Shown here piece by piece: positions 53,527-62,705 of a DNA stretch of 64,000 bases (position 1 is the first letter of the stretch; each line of letters starts with the position of its first letter). The position numbers and the translations under genes were made by a program. Source of the DNA: Streptomyces sp. NBC_00620 (GTDB lineage: Bacteria; Actinomycetota; Actinomycetes; Streptomycetales; Streptomycetaceae); NCBI RefSeq assembly GCF_026341825.1, contig NZ_JAPENY010000002.1, forward strand, positions 248,001-312,000. The letters run 5' to 3'. Below the pieces are notes generated by a model. It ran no database searches. It was not told the origin of the DNA and saw nothing but the letters and a program-made list of their open reading frames with translations.

Positions 53527-54263
53527 TAGGACAGCGCTCCGGAACGAGCACAGTGAGCGGCGCGCACTTCGCCTTCACCGACAGGTGGGGCGGGGTGAGC
53601 GCCGTTCCGTACGAGGAGCTCAACCTCGGCGGAGCGGTCGGCGACGACCCCGCCGCCGTAGGGACCAATCGGCTGTGGGCCGCCAAGTCCCTGGGACTCG
53701 ACGCGAATCGCGTGGTCTGGATGAACCAGGTGCACGGCAAGGACGTCGCCGAGGTCGACGGGCCGTGGACCGACCCCCGGTTCACCCCGCCGGTCGACGG
53801 TCTGGTGACCGCGACCCGGGGCCTCGCCCTCGCCGTGCTCACCGCCGATTGCGTCCCGGTCCTGCTGGCCGACCCCGTCGCCGGGGTGGTCGCCGCGGCC
53901 CACGCGGGGCGGCCCGGCATGGTCGCCGGGATCGTGCCCGAGGCCATCGACGCCATGGAGTCGCTGGGCGCGGAGGCCGCGCGCATCGTCGCCCGCACCG
54001 GGCCCGCCGTCTGTGGCCGTTGCTACGAAGTGCCGGAAGCGATGCGCGCCGAAGTCGCCGCCGTCGAACCCGCGGCGTACGGCGAGACGAGTTGGGGGAC
54101 TCCGGCGGTCGACGTGGTCGCCGGGGTGCACGCGCAGCTCGAACGGCTCGGGGTCCGCGACCGGGAGCGGTCGCCGGTGTGCACGCTCGAATCGCGGGAT
54201 CACTTCTCGTACCGTCGCGACCGCACCACGGGGCGGCTCGCGGGATATGTCTGGCTGGACTGA
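53523..54263 (+). CDS. pgeF: YlmD/PgeF (YfiH-family) protein
   Basis: A 246-residue YfiH/YlmD-family protein. The metal-site motifs are [37 protein letters not shown] and [12 protein letters not shown]. Members are reported as laccase-like or purine nucleoside phosphorylase/adenosine deaminase enzymes, and PgeF corrects mis-incorporated residues during wall synthesis in some bacteria. Which activity applies here is unknown. GTG 53523 overlaps the ftsZ stop, and the last base of its own stop is shared with the next ATG (TGATG). Confidence 0.88.
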   Translation: MIGQRSGTSTVSGAHFAFTDRWGGVSAVPYEELNLGGAVGDDPAAVGTNRLWAAKSLGLDANRVVWMNQVHGKDVAEVDGPWTDPRFTPPVDGLVTATRGLALAVLTADCVPVLLADPVAGVVAAAHAGRPGMVAGIVPEAIDAMESLGAEAARIVARTGPAVCGRCYEVPEAMRAEVAAVEPAAYGETSWGTPAVDVVAGVHAQLERLGVRDRERSPVCTLESRDHFSYRRDRTTGRLAGYVWLD

Positions 54264-54988
54264 TGGACATGACGGACCGTAGGGCTCAACTCGCCGGAAA
54301 TCTGGCGAAAGTGGAAGAGCGCATCGCGGCGGCGTGCACGGCCGCCGGGCGCAAGCGTGAAGAGGTGACCCTGATCGTGGTCACCAAGACCTACCCCGCC
54401 AGTGATGTGCGGATCCTGTCGGAACTCGGTGTGCGGCAGGTCGCCGAGAACCGTGATCAGGACGCGGCGCCCAAGGCGGCGGAATGTTCCGATCTGCCCC
54501 TCTCCTGGCATTTCGTCGGTCAGTTGCAGACCAACAAGGTGCGTTCCGTGGTCGGTTACGCGGATCTCGTGCAGTCCGTCGATCGTTCCAAGCTCGTCAC
54601 GGCTCTGTCGAAGGAGGCGGTGCGGGTGGAGCGTGAGGTGGGGTGCCTGATTCAGGTCGCGCTGGACGCGGAGGAGGACGGCCGGGGGGAGCGGGGAGGC
54701 GTGGGGGTCGGCGGAATCGAAGAGTTGGGCGACCTCGTCGCGAACGCTCCGGGGCTCCGTCTCGACGGGCTGATGACCGTCGCGCCGCTCACCGGGAGCT
54801 ACGCGGGACGCCAACAAGCGGCGTTCGAGCGGCTGATGGATTTGTCGACTGCTATGCGCCGCACGCATCCGGCTGCGAACATGGTGTCCGCAGGGATGAG
54901 TACGGACCTCGAACAAGCCGTGGCGGCCGGAGCGACACATGTACGCGTCGGTACTGCGGTACTCGGAGTCCGACCCAGGCTCGGGTAA
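54263..54988 (+). CDS. ylmE: YggS/YlmE-family PLP homeostasis protein
   Basis: A 241-residue single-domain PLP-binding TIM-barrel protein of the YggS (PLPBP) family. The PLP Lys is in LIVVTKTYPASDV, followed by GVRQVAENRDQDAAPKA, WHFVGQLQTNKV, LMTVAPL and MSTDLEQAVAAGATHVRVGTAVLG. It has no known catalysis and balances PLP and amino acid pools. ATG 54263 overlaps the previous stop; ATG 54269 is alternative. A Gly/Arg insertion (DGRGERGGVGVGG) is present near residue 140. Confidence 0.9.
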   Translation: MDMTDRRAQLAGNLAKVEERIAAACTAAGRKREEVTLIVVTKTYPASDVRILSELGVRQVAENRDQDAAPKAAECSDLPLSWHFVGQLQTNKVRSVVGYADLVQSVDRSKLVTALSKEAVRVEREVGCLIQVALDAEEDGRGERGGVGVGGIEELGDLVANAPGLRLDGLMTVAPLTGSYAGRQQAAFERLMDLSTAMRRTHPAANMVSAGMSTDLEQAVAAGATHVRVGTAVLGVRPRLG

Positions 54989-55117
54989 CGTCGCCAAGAA
55001 GTCGGACCACAGCAGAAAATATGGTCATTACCGCCGAAGGCGGGCATAACGACCTCGTGGATCGCGGGCACTTGGCAACTCGTCAGCCGATCCACCACAG
55101 AGCGGAGGACTCAGAGC

Positions 55118-55759
55118 ATGGCCGGCGCGATGCGCAAGATGGCGGTCTACCTCGGCCTCGTGGAGGACGATGGGTACGACGGCAGGGGATTCGACCCCGA
55201 TGACGACTTCGAGCCCGAGCTCGACCCTGAGCCCGAGCGGGACCGTCGGCGGCACGAGCCGCCGCACCAGTCACACCAGGCGCATCAGTCCCAACGGGAC
55301 GAATCGGTACGAGTGGTGCAGCCTCCGGCGCAGCGCGATCCGGTGCCGCATTCCGCTTCGCTGGCCGCGGAATCCGGGCGTCCGGCGCGAATCGCCCCCG
55401 TGGCGTCCATCACACAAGAACGTCAAAGCATGGAGAAGAACGCCCCGGTGATCATGCCCAAGGTCGTGTCCGAGCGAGAGCCTTACCGGATCACCACATT
55501 GCACCCCCGGACCTACAACGAGGCCCGTACCATCGGGGAACACTTCCGTGAGGGCACCCCGGTGATCATGAATCTGACTGAGATGGATGACACAGATGCG
55601 AAGCGACTTGTCGACTTTGCGGCCGGTTTGGTGTTTGGTCTCCACGGCAGCATCGAGCGGGTGACGCAGAAGGTGTTCCTGTTGTCGCCTGCTAACGTCG
55701 ATGTCACGGCGGAGGACAAGGCTCGTATCGCAGAGGGCGGGTTCTTCAACCAGAGCTGA
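55118..55759 (+). CDS. sepF: Cell division protein SepF
   Basis: A 213-residue Z-ring membrane anchor. The N-terminal amphipathic region is [18 protein letters not shown], the linker (~20-105) is acidic then Gln/His/Pro-rich, and the C-terminal SepF domain spans residues ~120-205 ([58 protein letters not shown]). ATG 55118 has GCGGAGGA upstream. It should bind the FtsZ C-terminal peptide and replaces FtsA, which is absent from this cluster. Confidence 0.94.
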   Translation: MAGAMRKMAVYLGLVEDDGYDGRGFDPDDDFEPELDPEPERDRRRHEPPHQSHQAHQSQRDESVRVVQPPAQRDPVPHSASLAAESGRPARIAPVASITQERQSMEKNAPVIMPKVVSEREPYRITTLHPRTYNEARTIGEHFREGTPVIMNLTEMDDTDAKRLVDFAAGLVFGLHGSIERVTQKVFLLSPANVDVTAEDKARIAEGGFFNQS

Positions 55760-55821
55760 GACGCTGGACCGGAGTCAAGGTACGGAAACGTACGGAAACA
55801 GGGGAGAGGGAAGCACGGATC

Positions 55822-56106
55822 ATGAGCGTGGTCGGGCAGGTTCTCTACATCGCGCTGATGTGTTTCCTCATCGTGCTGATCTTCCGGTTGGTCATGGACT
55901 ACGTCTTCCAGTTCGCCCGCTCATGGCAGCCCGGCAAGGCGATGGTGGTCGTTCTTGAGGCCACCTACACTGTCACCGATCCACCGCTCAAGCTTCTGCG
56001 GCGGTTCATTCCGCCGCTGCGTCTCGGGGGCGTGGCGCTCGACCTGTCCTTCTTCGTACTGATGATCATCGTCTACATCCTGATCTCCGTCGTGAGCCGG
56101 CTGTGA
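55822..56106 (+). CDS. ylmG: YggT-family membrane protein YlmG
   Basis: A 94-residue integral membrane protein of the YggT family with two TM helices (about residues 6-26 and 68-90). The conserved middle VLEATYTVTDPPLKLLRRFIPPLRLGGVALDLSFF is typical. It lies between sepF and divIVA, the standard actinobacterial order, and is linked to division or turgor/osmotic roles in other organisms. ATG 55822 follows GGGAGAGGGA. Confidence 0.92.
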   Translation: MSVVGQVLYIALMCFLIVLIFRLVMDYVFQFARSWQPGKAMVVVLEATYTVTDPPLKLLRRFIPPLRLGGVALDLSFFVLMIIVYILISVVSRL

Positions 56107-56152
56107 ACGATACGGTCTTGCCGAATGCCGACGACTACGTTGAGGTGAAGAG

Positions 56153-57343
56153 ATGCCGTTGACCCCCGAGGACGTGCGGAACAAGCAGTTCACGACCGTC
56201 CGCCTCCGAGAAGGCTATGACGAGGACGAGGTCGATGCCTTCCTCGATGAGGTCGAAGCCGAACTGACTCGCTTGCTCCGCGAGAACGAGGACCTGCGCG
56301 CCAAGCTGGCGGCGGCCACGCGCGCGGCTGCGCAGAACCAGCAGCAGGGCATGCGCAAGCCGCCCGAGCAGCAGGACCAGCAGCAGGGCCCGCCGCAGGG
56401 CATGCGCGGTCCGGGTGCCCCCGTGCCCGCCGGCATATCGGGCCCGCCGCAGCAGCAGATGGGCGGCCCCATGGGCGGCCCGCCCCAGCTGCCGAGCGGT
56501 GCGCCGCAGCTGCCCGCCGGTCCCAGTGGCCAGGGTGGTCCGCAGGGTGGCCCCATGGGCCAGGGCCCGATGGGTGGGCCGATGGGCCAGGGCCCGATGG
56601 GTCAGCAGGGTCCCGGCCAGCAGATGCAGCAGCACCCCGGCCAGATGCAGCCGCAGATGCAGCAGCAGATGGGTGGCCCGATGGGCGGACCCATGGGTGG
56701 CCCGATGGGCGGTCACGGCCCGCAGATGGGTCAGCCCGGTCAGGGTCCCGGTGGCGACAGCGCCGCCCGTGTCCTCTCGCTGGCCCAGCAGACCGCCGAC
56801 CAGGCGATCGCCGAGGCCCGCTCCGAGGCCAACAAGATCGTCGGCGAGGCCCGCAGCCGTGCCGAGGGCCTGGAGCGCGACGCGCGCGCCAAGGCCGACG
56901 CGCTGGAGCGGGACGCCCAGGAGAAGCACCGCGTCGCGATGGGCTCCCTGGAGTCCGCCCGCGCCACGCTGGAGCGCAAGGTCGAGGATCTGCGCGGCTT
57001 CGAGCGCGAGTACCGCACCCGGCTGAAGTCCTACCTCGAGTCCCAGCTGCGTCAGCTGGAGACCCAGGCCGATGACTCGCTGGCTCCGCCGCGGACTCCG
57101 GCGGCCGCTTCGCTGCCGTCGCCTTCCGCGCCCTCCATGGCTCCGGCCGGTGCGAGTGCGCCGTCCTACGGTGGGCCGATGGGTGGCGGTCCGGCTCCGG
57201 CCGGGCCCTCCTACGGTGGGCAGCAGCAGATGTCTCCGGCGATGACTCAGCCGATGGCGCCGGTGCGGCCGCAGGGGCCGTCGCCGATGCAGCAGGCTCC
57301 CTCGCCGATGCGTGGGTTCCTCATCGACGAGGACGACAACTGA
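56153..57343 (+). CDS. divIVA: Polar growth protein DivIVA
   Basis: A 396-residue coiled-coil protein that marks hyphal tips and directs polar growth in Streptomyces. The N-terminal lipid-binding domain is [45 protein letters not shown] (residues 1-45). A long Gln/Gly/Met/Pro-rich insert (~60-200, repeated [11 protein letters not shown]) separates it from the second coiled coil (~205-305, [38 protein letters not shown]), and the tail ends GFLIDEDDN. It is the last gene of the cluster and is followed by a strong terminator. Confidence 0.95.
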   Translation: MPLTPEDVRNKQFTTVRLREGYDEDEVDAFLDEVEAELTRLLRENEDLRAKLAAATRAAAQNQQQGMRKPPEQQDQQQGPPQGMRGPGAPVPAGISGPPQQQMGGPMGGPPQLPSGAPQLPAGPSGQGGPQGGPMGQGPMGGPMGQGPMGQQGPGQQMQQHPGQMQPQMQQQMGGPMGGPMGGPMGGHGPQMGQPGQGPGGDSAARVLSLAQQTADQAIAEARSEANKIVGEARSRAEGLERDARAKADALERDAQEKHRVAMGSLESARATLERKVEDLRGFEREYRTRLKSYLESQLRQLETQADDSLAPPRTPAAASLPSPSAPSMAPAGASAPSYGGPMGGGPAPAGPSYGGQQQMSPAMTQPMAPVRPQGPSPMQQAPSPMRGFLIDEDDN

Positions 57344-57379
57344 CGGCCTGCGGTACGCCTTAGGCGTCGGCAGCGTTCA

Positions 57380-57415
57380 GGGCGGGGCCCCCGGTTTCGG
57401 GGGCCTCGCCCTTTT
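57380..57415 (+). terminator. Rho-independent terminator after divIVA
   Basis: GGGCGGGGCCCCCG and CGGGGGCCTCGCCC pair over 14 bp with one G-U, loop GTTT, followed by TTTT. Confidence 0.92.
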
Positions 57416-57457
57416 GTGCGTCGCCCTTGCGGGCAGCTGTGCGGGGTACGCAACGCC

Positions 57458-57500
57458 GAAGGCCCGGGGCCACCAAGAATCTTGGTGGCCCCGGGCCTTC
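57458..57500. repeat. 21-bp-arm palindrome
   Basis: GAAGGCCCGGGGCCACCAAGA and TCTTGGTGGCCCCGGGCCTTC form a near-perfect 43-bp palindrome with a single central base, followed by TTGTG. It sits between convergent divIVA and ileS and may act as a second, bidirectional terminator. Confidence 0.8.
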
Positions 57501-57607
57501 TTGTGCGGGGTGTGGGGGTGCGCGTGGGAGGTGTTCGCCCCCTCCGCCCCTTCCCGTCCCGTTCCTGGGGGCTGCGCCCCCAGACCCCCCTGTCGCGCTG
57601 CGCGCTC

Positions 57608-57842
57608 GTCCTCAAACGCCGGACGGGCTGAAGCCACAGCCTCCGTGGGTGGGTGGGGGATCGGGATGGCGCTGTCTTGTCCTCGAACGCCGGACGGGCT
57701 GAAACCGCGGCTCCCATGGGTGGGTGGGGGATCGGGATGGTGCCGTCTTGTCCTCGAACGCCGGACGGGCTGAAACCACGGCCCCCGTGGGTGGGTGGGG
57801 GATCGGGATGGCGCCGTCTCGTCCTCGAACGCCGGGCGGGTT
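57608..57842. repeat. 71-bp tandem repeat
   Basis: GTCCTCrAACGCCGGACGGG starts at 57608, 57679, 57750 and (partial, as GCCGGGCGGG) 57821, a 71-base period. Each unit continues CTGAAnCC, a GTGGGTGGGTGGGGGATCGG run and GATGGnGCCGTCT. Three full units plus a partial one merge into the ileS terminator hairpin. The CCTCAAACGCCGGACGGGCTG motif is common in Streptomyces intergenic DNA from my recollection. Several frames stay open through it only because of repetition. Confidence 0.85.
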
Positions 57843-57859
57843 GGCCCGCCCGGCGTTCG
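57826..57859 (-). terminator. Terminator after ileS
   Basis: CGAACGCCGGGCGGG and CCCGCCCGGCGTTCG pair perfectly over 15 bp around TTGG, immediately past the ileS stop (57863). Confidence 0.85.
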
Positions 57860-57862
57860 GTG

Positions 57863-60800
57863 TTACGCCTTGCGGAGGCGGAACGTCAGGGACAGGGGCT
57901 CGTCCGTGAACGGGGGGCCGTAGGTGTCGTCCGCCTCGGACTGGGCGAAGTCTGTGGCGAGGACCTCGTCGGCGATGAGGGGGGTGTGTTCGGTGAGGGC
58001 CGCGATGACTGCCGGGTCCGTGGAGGTCCAGCGGAGTGCGATGCGGTCGGCCACGTCGAGGCCGCTGTTCTTGCGGGCCTCCTGGATCAGGCGGATCGCG
58101 TCACGGGCGAGGCCCGCCTGGCGCAGCTCCTCGGTGATCTCCAGGTCGAGGGCGACGGTCGCGCCGGAGTCGGATGCCACCGACCAGCCCTCGCGCGGGG
58201 TCTCTGTGATGATCACCTCATCCGGGGCCAGCGTCACCGTCTCGCCGTCGACCTCGACCGAGGCCGTGCCCGCGCGCAGGGCGAGGGAGAGGGCGGCGGC
58301 ATCGGCTTCCGCGACGGCCTTCGCCACCGCCTGGACGCCCTTGCCGAAACGCTTGCCCAGGGCGCGGAAGTTCGCCTTCGCGGTCGTGTCGACCAGGGAG
58401 CCGCCCACTTCACTCAGAGAAGCCAGCGAGCTCACGTTCAGCTCTTCGGTGATCTGTGCGTGCAGCTCGCGGTCCAGAGTCTCGAAGCCCGTCGAGGCGA
58501 TCAGCGCGCGGGACAGCGGCTGGCGGGTCTTGACGCCCGACTCCGCTCGGGTGGCGCGGCCCAGCTCCACGAGACGGCGTACGAGCACCATCTGCTTGGA
58601 CAGCTCCGGGTCGATGACGGACAGGTCCGCCTCCGGCCAGGAGGAGAGGTGTACGGACTCGGGGGCGCCCGGCGTGACCGGCACCACCAGGTCCTGCCAG
58701 ACCCGCTCGGTGATGAACGGGGTGAGCGGGGCCATCAGGCGCGTGACCGTCTCGACGACCTCGTGCAGGGTGCGCAGCGCCGCCTTGTCGCCCTGCCAGA
58801 AGCGGCGCCGGGAGCGGCGTACGTACCAGTTGGACAGGTCGTCGACGAAGGCCGACAGGAGCTTTCCGGCGCGCTGGGTGTCGTACGCCTCCAGAGCCTG
58901 CGTCACCTGGTCGGTGAGCGCGTGGAGTTCGGACAGGAGCCAGCGGTCGAGGACCGGGCGGTCGGCGGGGGCCGGATCGGCCTCGCTGGGCGCCCAGTTG
59001 GACGTGCGCGCGTAAAGGGCCTGGAAGGCGACCGTGTTCCAGTACGTGAGGAGCGTCTTGCGGACGACCTCCTGGATGGTGCCGTGGCCCACTCGGCGCG
59101 CGGACCACGGGGAGCCGCCGGCCGCCATGAACCAGCGGACCGCGTCGGCGCCGTGCTGGTCCATCAGCGGGATCGGCTGCAGGGTGTTGCCCAGGTGCTT
59201 GGACATCTTGCGGCCGTCCTCGGCGAGGATGTGGCCCAGGCAGACCACGTTCTCGTACGAGGACTTGTCGAAGACGAGCGTGCCGACCGCCATGAGGGTG
59301 TAGAACCAGCCGCGGGTCTGGTCGATGGCCTCGCTGATGAACTGCGCCGGGTAGCGGCTCTCGAAGAGCTCCTTGTTCTTGTACGGGTATCCCCACTGCG
59401 CGAACGGCATCGAACCCGAGTCGTACCAGGCGTCGATGACCTCCGGGACGCGGGTCGCGGTCTGCGCGCACTGCGGGCAGGGGAACGTGACCGCGTCGAT
59501 GTACGGGCGGTGCGGGTCCAGGTTCGACTGGTCGGTGCCCGTCAGCTCGGAGAGCTCCGCGCGGGAGCCGACGCACGTGAGGTGGCCCTCCTCGCAGGTC
59601 CACAGCGGGAGCGGGGTGCCCCAGTAGCGGCTGCGGGACAGCGCCCAGTCGATGTTGTTGTTCAGCCAGTCGCCGAAGCGGCCGTGCTTGACCGACTCCG
59701 GGAACCAGTTGGTCTTCTCGTTCTCCTCGAGGAGGCGGTCCTTGATGGCCGTGGTGCGGATGTACCAGGACGGCTGCGCGTAGTAGAGGAGCGCGGTGTG
59801 GCAGCGCCAGCAGTGCGGGTAGCTGTGCTCGTACGGGATGTGCTTGAAGAGCAGCCCGCGCTCCTGGAGGTCCTCGGTGAGCTTTTCGTCCGCCTTCTTG
59901 AAGAAGACACCGCCCACGAGGGGGACGTCCTCCTCGAAGGTGCCGTTCGGACGGACGGGGTTCACCACGGGCAGGCCGTACGCGCGGCAGACCTTGAGGT
60001 CGTCCTCACCGAAGGCGGGGGACTGGTGGACGAGACCCGTACCGTCCTCGGTCGTGACGTAGTCGGCGTTGACCACGTAGTGGGTTTCCACGTCCGCCGG
60101 GAACTCCACCAGCTCGAACGGACGTTGATAGGTCCAGCGCTCCATCTCGGCGCCGGTGAAGGTCTCGCCGGTGGTCTCCCAGCCCTCGCCGAGGGACTTC
60201 TCGACGAGCGGCTCGGCGACGACGAGCTTCTCCTCGCCGTTGGTCGCGACGACATAGGTGACGTCGGGGTGCGCGGCGACGGCGGTGTTGGAGACCAGCG
60301 TCCACGGGGTCGTCGTCCACACCAGGAGCGCTGCCTGGCCGGCGAGCGGACCGGAGGTGAGCGGGAAACGGACGTACACGGACGGGTCGACGATCGTCTC
60401 GTAGCCCTGCGCCAGCTCGTGGTCCGACAGACCGGTCTCGTCGCGCGGGCACCACGGAGCGACGCGGTAGTCCTGGACCAGCAGACCCTTGTTGAAGATC
60501 TCCTTCAGCGACCACCAGACGGACTCGACGTACTCGGGGTCCATCGTGCGGTAGGCGTCGTCGAGGTCGACCCAGTAGCCCATGCGGTCGGTGAGCTCGG
60601 CGAAGGCGTCGGTGTGGCGGGTCACGGACTCGCGGCACTTGGCGTTGAACTCGGCGATGCCGTACGCCTCGATGTCCTGCTTGCCGGTGAAGCCGAGCTC
60701 CTTCTCCACGGTCAGCTCGACCGGGAGGCCGTGGCAGTCCCAGCCGGCCTTGCGGGCCACGTGGTAGCCGCGCATGGTGCGGAAGCGCGGGAAGACGTCC

Positions 60801-61006
60801 TTGAAGACGCGCGCCTCGATGTGGTGGGCGCCCGGCATGCCGTTCGCGGTGGGCGGGCCCTCGTAGAACACCCATTCGGGGTGGCCCTCGGACTGCTCAA
60901 GGCTCTTGGCGAAGATCTTCTGCTCGGCCCAGAAGTCGAGCACGGCGTGCTCGAGGGCGGGCAGGTCGATCTGGGCGGGCACCTGGCGGTACGTCGGCGC
61001 TGTCAT
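57863..61006 (-). CDS. ileS: Isoleucyl-tRNA synthetase (type 2, GAHH signature)
   Basis: A 1047-residue class I tRNA synthetase charging tRNA-Ile. The length and the lack of a C-terminal zinc finger fit the type 2 (eukaryote-like) IleRS, which is naturally mupirocin-tolerant. The class I HxGH signature is replaced by GAHH (residues 59-62, in GMPGAHHIEARVFKD), and KMSKH is in EDGRKMSKHLGNTL near residue 600. The editing domain has LVWTTTPWTLVSNTA. ATG 61006 follows GGAGGAAG, which the upstream T-box can sequester. Codon use is normal. Confidence 0.96.
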   Translation of the reverse strand: MTAPTYRQVPAQIDLPALEHAVLDFWAEQKIFAKSLEQSEGHPEWVFYEGPPTANGMPGAHHIEARVFKDVFPRFRTMRGYHVARKAGWDCHGLPVELTVEKELGFTGKQDIEAYGIAEFNAKCRESVTRHTDAFAELTDRMGYWVDLDDAYRTMDPEYVESVWWSLKEIFNKGLLVQDYRVAPWCPRDETGLSDHELAQGYETIVDPSVYVRFPLTSGPLAGQAALLVWTTTPWTLVSNTAVAAHPDVTYVVATNGEEKLVVAEPLVEKSLGEGWETTGETFTGAEMERWTYQRPFELVEFPADVETHYVVNADYVTTEDGTGLVHQSPAFGEDDLKVCRAYGLPVVNPVRPNGTFEEDVPLVGGVFFKKADEKLTEDLQERGLLFKHIPYEHSYPHCWRCHTALLYYAQPSWYIRTTAIKDRLLEENEKTNWFPESVKHGRFGDWLNNNIDWALSRSRYWGTPLPLWTCEEGHLTCVGSRAELSELTGTDQSNLDPHRPYIDAVTFPCPQCAQTATRVPEVIDAWYDSGSMPFAQWGYPYKNKELFESRYPAQFISEAIDQTRGWFYTLMAVGTLVFDKSSYENVVCLGHILAEDGRKMSKHLGNTLQPIPLMDQHGADAVRWFMAAGGSPWSARRVGHGTIQEVVRKTLLTYWNTVAFQALYARTSNWAPSEADPAPADRPVLDRWLLSELHALTDQVTQALEAYDTQRAGKLLSAFVDDLSNWYVRRSRRRFWQGDKAALRTLHEVVETVTRLMAPLTPFITERVWQDLVVPVTPGAPESVHLSSWPEADLSVIDPELSKQMVLVRRLVELGRATRAESGVKTRQPLSRALIASTGFETLDRELHAQITEELNVSSLASLSEVGGSLVDTTAKANFRALGKRFGKGVQAVAKAVAEADAAALSLALRAGTASVEVDGETVTLAPDEVIITETPREGWSVASDSGATVALDLEITEELRQAGLARDAIRLIQEARKNSGLDVADRIALRWTSTDPAVIAALTEHTPLIADEVLATDFAQSEADDTYGPPFTDEPLSLTFRLRKA

Positions 61007-61012
61007 CAGCGA

Positions 61013-61345
61013 ACTTCCTCCAACGGACTTTCTGCCTTCCGTCGGAGGGACGAGAGCCTGTGCGGCTGCCTAGCAGCCGCTGCGGACGCCGTGTGCGGCG
61101 CGCTCCCGCGGTACCACCCTCCTTGGCTCTCCGGTGCTCTGTGTGCTCCGGCGAGCCCCCTCATTGGGGTCGCGATACCGGGTCTACCGGCCTTGGCCGC
61201 TGGGCCCAGGCTTTCTTCCGGCGGCTCCGGGGTGATCTTCGCGTCGCGCTCGCCCCCGGGCTTCCACCGTCCCCGGGTCGCTCTTGGCCGCTTACGCCGT
61301 TACTCGTCCCCATCCACGCTTCTCGCTGCGCCCAGTGTACGGCGC
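61013..61345 (-). promoter_or_regulatory. Translational T-box riboswitch controlling ileS
   Basis: In minus-strand sense, the T-box motif AGGGTGGTACCGCG is at plus 61107-61120. A probable Ile specifier ATC lies in GAAGATCACCCC near 61233. Downstream, CCTCCGACGG (plus 61039-61048) can pair with CCGTTGGAGG (plus 61017-61026), covering the Shine-Dalgarno sequence. Uncharged tRNA-Ile should favour the antisequestrator and switch on translation. No terminator is needed, as in other actinobacterial ileS T-boxes. Confidence 0.92.
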
Positions 61346-61586
61346 CGCGAGGACAGCGGCCGACCGGTTTTCCGGGGTGGCCCGGTGGCCTGCGAAGTGA
61401 CCCGAATGGCGAGGTGCGGATGTCCGGATCCTGGGACGCCGGACTCGGCGGATTACCCGGCGGGGAGCTGGGCACAACGCTTGCAGGCTTGTCGTGCGGG
61501 ACCCGCGGGGCGGGCGAATCGCTGGTGTGCCCCGTTGCCGCGGGCCAGAAGTCGATTTATCGTCCCAGCACGATTCGCGAGCAAGA

Positions 61587-61599
61587 TCACAATATGTGA
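61587..61599. promoter_or_regulatory. Small palindrome before the DksA-like gene
   Basis: TCACA-ATA-TGTGA lies 14 bases upstream of ATG 61613, overlapping the leader. Between the T-box (61345) and here I see no gene. It could be a Crp/Fnr-like or other operator; arms are only 5 bp. Confidence 0.35.
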
Positions 61600-61612
61600 A
61601 GGGGCCGCGGCC

Positions 61613-62617
61613 ATGGTGGCGAAGAAGACCGCCGTACAGCAGTCGGCGTCCGGCAGATCCACGGGTCCGGCGGCCAAGGATGTGGGTGGGAAGAAGAGCG
61701 CGCAGGGGGCACCGGCGGAGGGCGGTGCCGCCGCCAAGCCGGTGAAGAACGCCTCCAAGACGGCTGCCAAGGCCTCCAAAGCGGCCGCCAGGAAACCGGC
61801 CACTTCCAAGGCGGCGGCTTCGAAGACGGCCACCTCTGAGGCGGCTGACGCGAAAACGGTCGCTCCGAAGGCGGCTGTTTCGAAAACGGCGGCCAAGAAG
61901 GCCACCGCGAAGAAGGCCCCTGCCAAGAAGGCGGTGGCCAGGAAGACCGTCGGGAAGAAGGCCGCGGTGGCGGAGGCCGTTCCGGAGGAGACCGGGGTGG
62001 CGAAGGGCGGTACTAGGAAGAAGGCCGGTGCGAAGCGCGCCGCCAAGAAGAGCAGCAGTACGGCGAAGACGGCGGTCGCTTCCGCGGCCCAGGGCGCGGC
62101 CCAGGCCGCGATGACGACGGGAGCCACGACGGTGGTTGCGAAGAAGACTCCTGGTACGGCCACGGCGGCGAAGAAGCCCACCGCTGTTCCCAAGGCGCGG
62201 GTCTCCGCGCTGGTGGAGCCCGGCGAGCTCGCGGTGCGCCCCGGCGAGGACCCCTGGACCCCGGAAGAGGTAGCGGATGCGCGCGCGGAGCTCCAGTCCG
62301 AGGCGCTGCGGCTGAGCTCCGAGATCTCCGCGTCCGAGGAGGCGCTCGCGGGCCTGATGCGCGACTCCGGCGACGGCGCGGGCGACGACCAGGCGGACAC
62401 CGGCACCAAGAACATCACGCGCGAGTCCGAGATGGCGCTCAACGCCAACGCGCGCGAGATGCTGGAGCAGACCGAGCGGGCGCTGCAACGCCTCGACGCG
62501 GGCACGTACGGACTCTGCGAGAACTGCGGCAACCCCATCGGCAAGGCGCGGATGCAGGCCTTCCCGCGGGCCACCCTGTGCGTCGAGTGCAAGCAGAAGC
62601 AGGAACGCCGCTACTGA
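61613..62617 (+). CDS. DksA/TraR-type zinc-finger protein with histone H1-like N-terminus
   Basis: A 334-residue two-part protein. Residues ~1-195 are Lys/Ala-rich with repeats such as AAKKATAKKAPAKKAVARK, like histone H1 or the tail of actinobacterial HU, and should bind DNA or RNA. Residues ~205-334 are DksA/TraR-like: coiled-coil helices (WTPEEVADARAELQSEALRL) and a four-Cys zinc finger (LCENCGNPIG and LCVECKQ). It lacks the canonical DxxDxA tip as far as I can see. It may couple nucleoid compaction to RNA polymerase control. ATG 61613 has GAAGGGG upstream. Confidence 0.87.
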   Translation: MVAKKTAVQQSASGRSTGPAAKDVGGKKSAQGAPAEGGAAAKPVKNASKTAAKASKAAARKPATSKAAASKTATSEAADAKTVAPKAAVSKTAAKKATAKKAPAKKAVARKTVGKKAAVAEAVPEETGVAKGGTRKKAGAKRAAKKSSSTAKTAVASAAQGAAQAAMTTGATTVVAKKTPGTATAAKKPTAVPKARVSALVEPGELAVRPGEDPWTPEEVADARAELQSEALRLSSEISASEEALAGLMRDSGDGAGDDQADTGTKNITRESEMALNANAREMLEQTERALQRLDAGTYGLCENCGNPIGKARMQAFPRATLCVECKQKQERRY

Positions 62618-62705
62618 ACGGCGCGGGAGGGCTCCTGAGCACGTGGGCGCCAGGGGGCGTGTCGTACCCTCGTCCTCAGTCAGGAACCTAGGTTGAGGGA
62701 CTCAC

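Noticed and set aside
57653-62617. A single 1654-codon plus-strand frame spanning the repeats, antisense ileS and the DksA-like gene
   Set aside because: Most of it is antisense to ileS or translated repeat DNA. Only the 61613-62617 part has protein features and a ribosome site.
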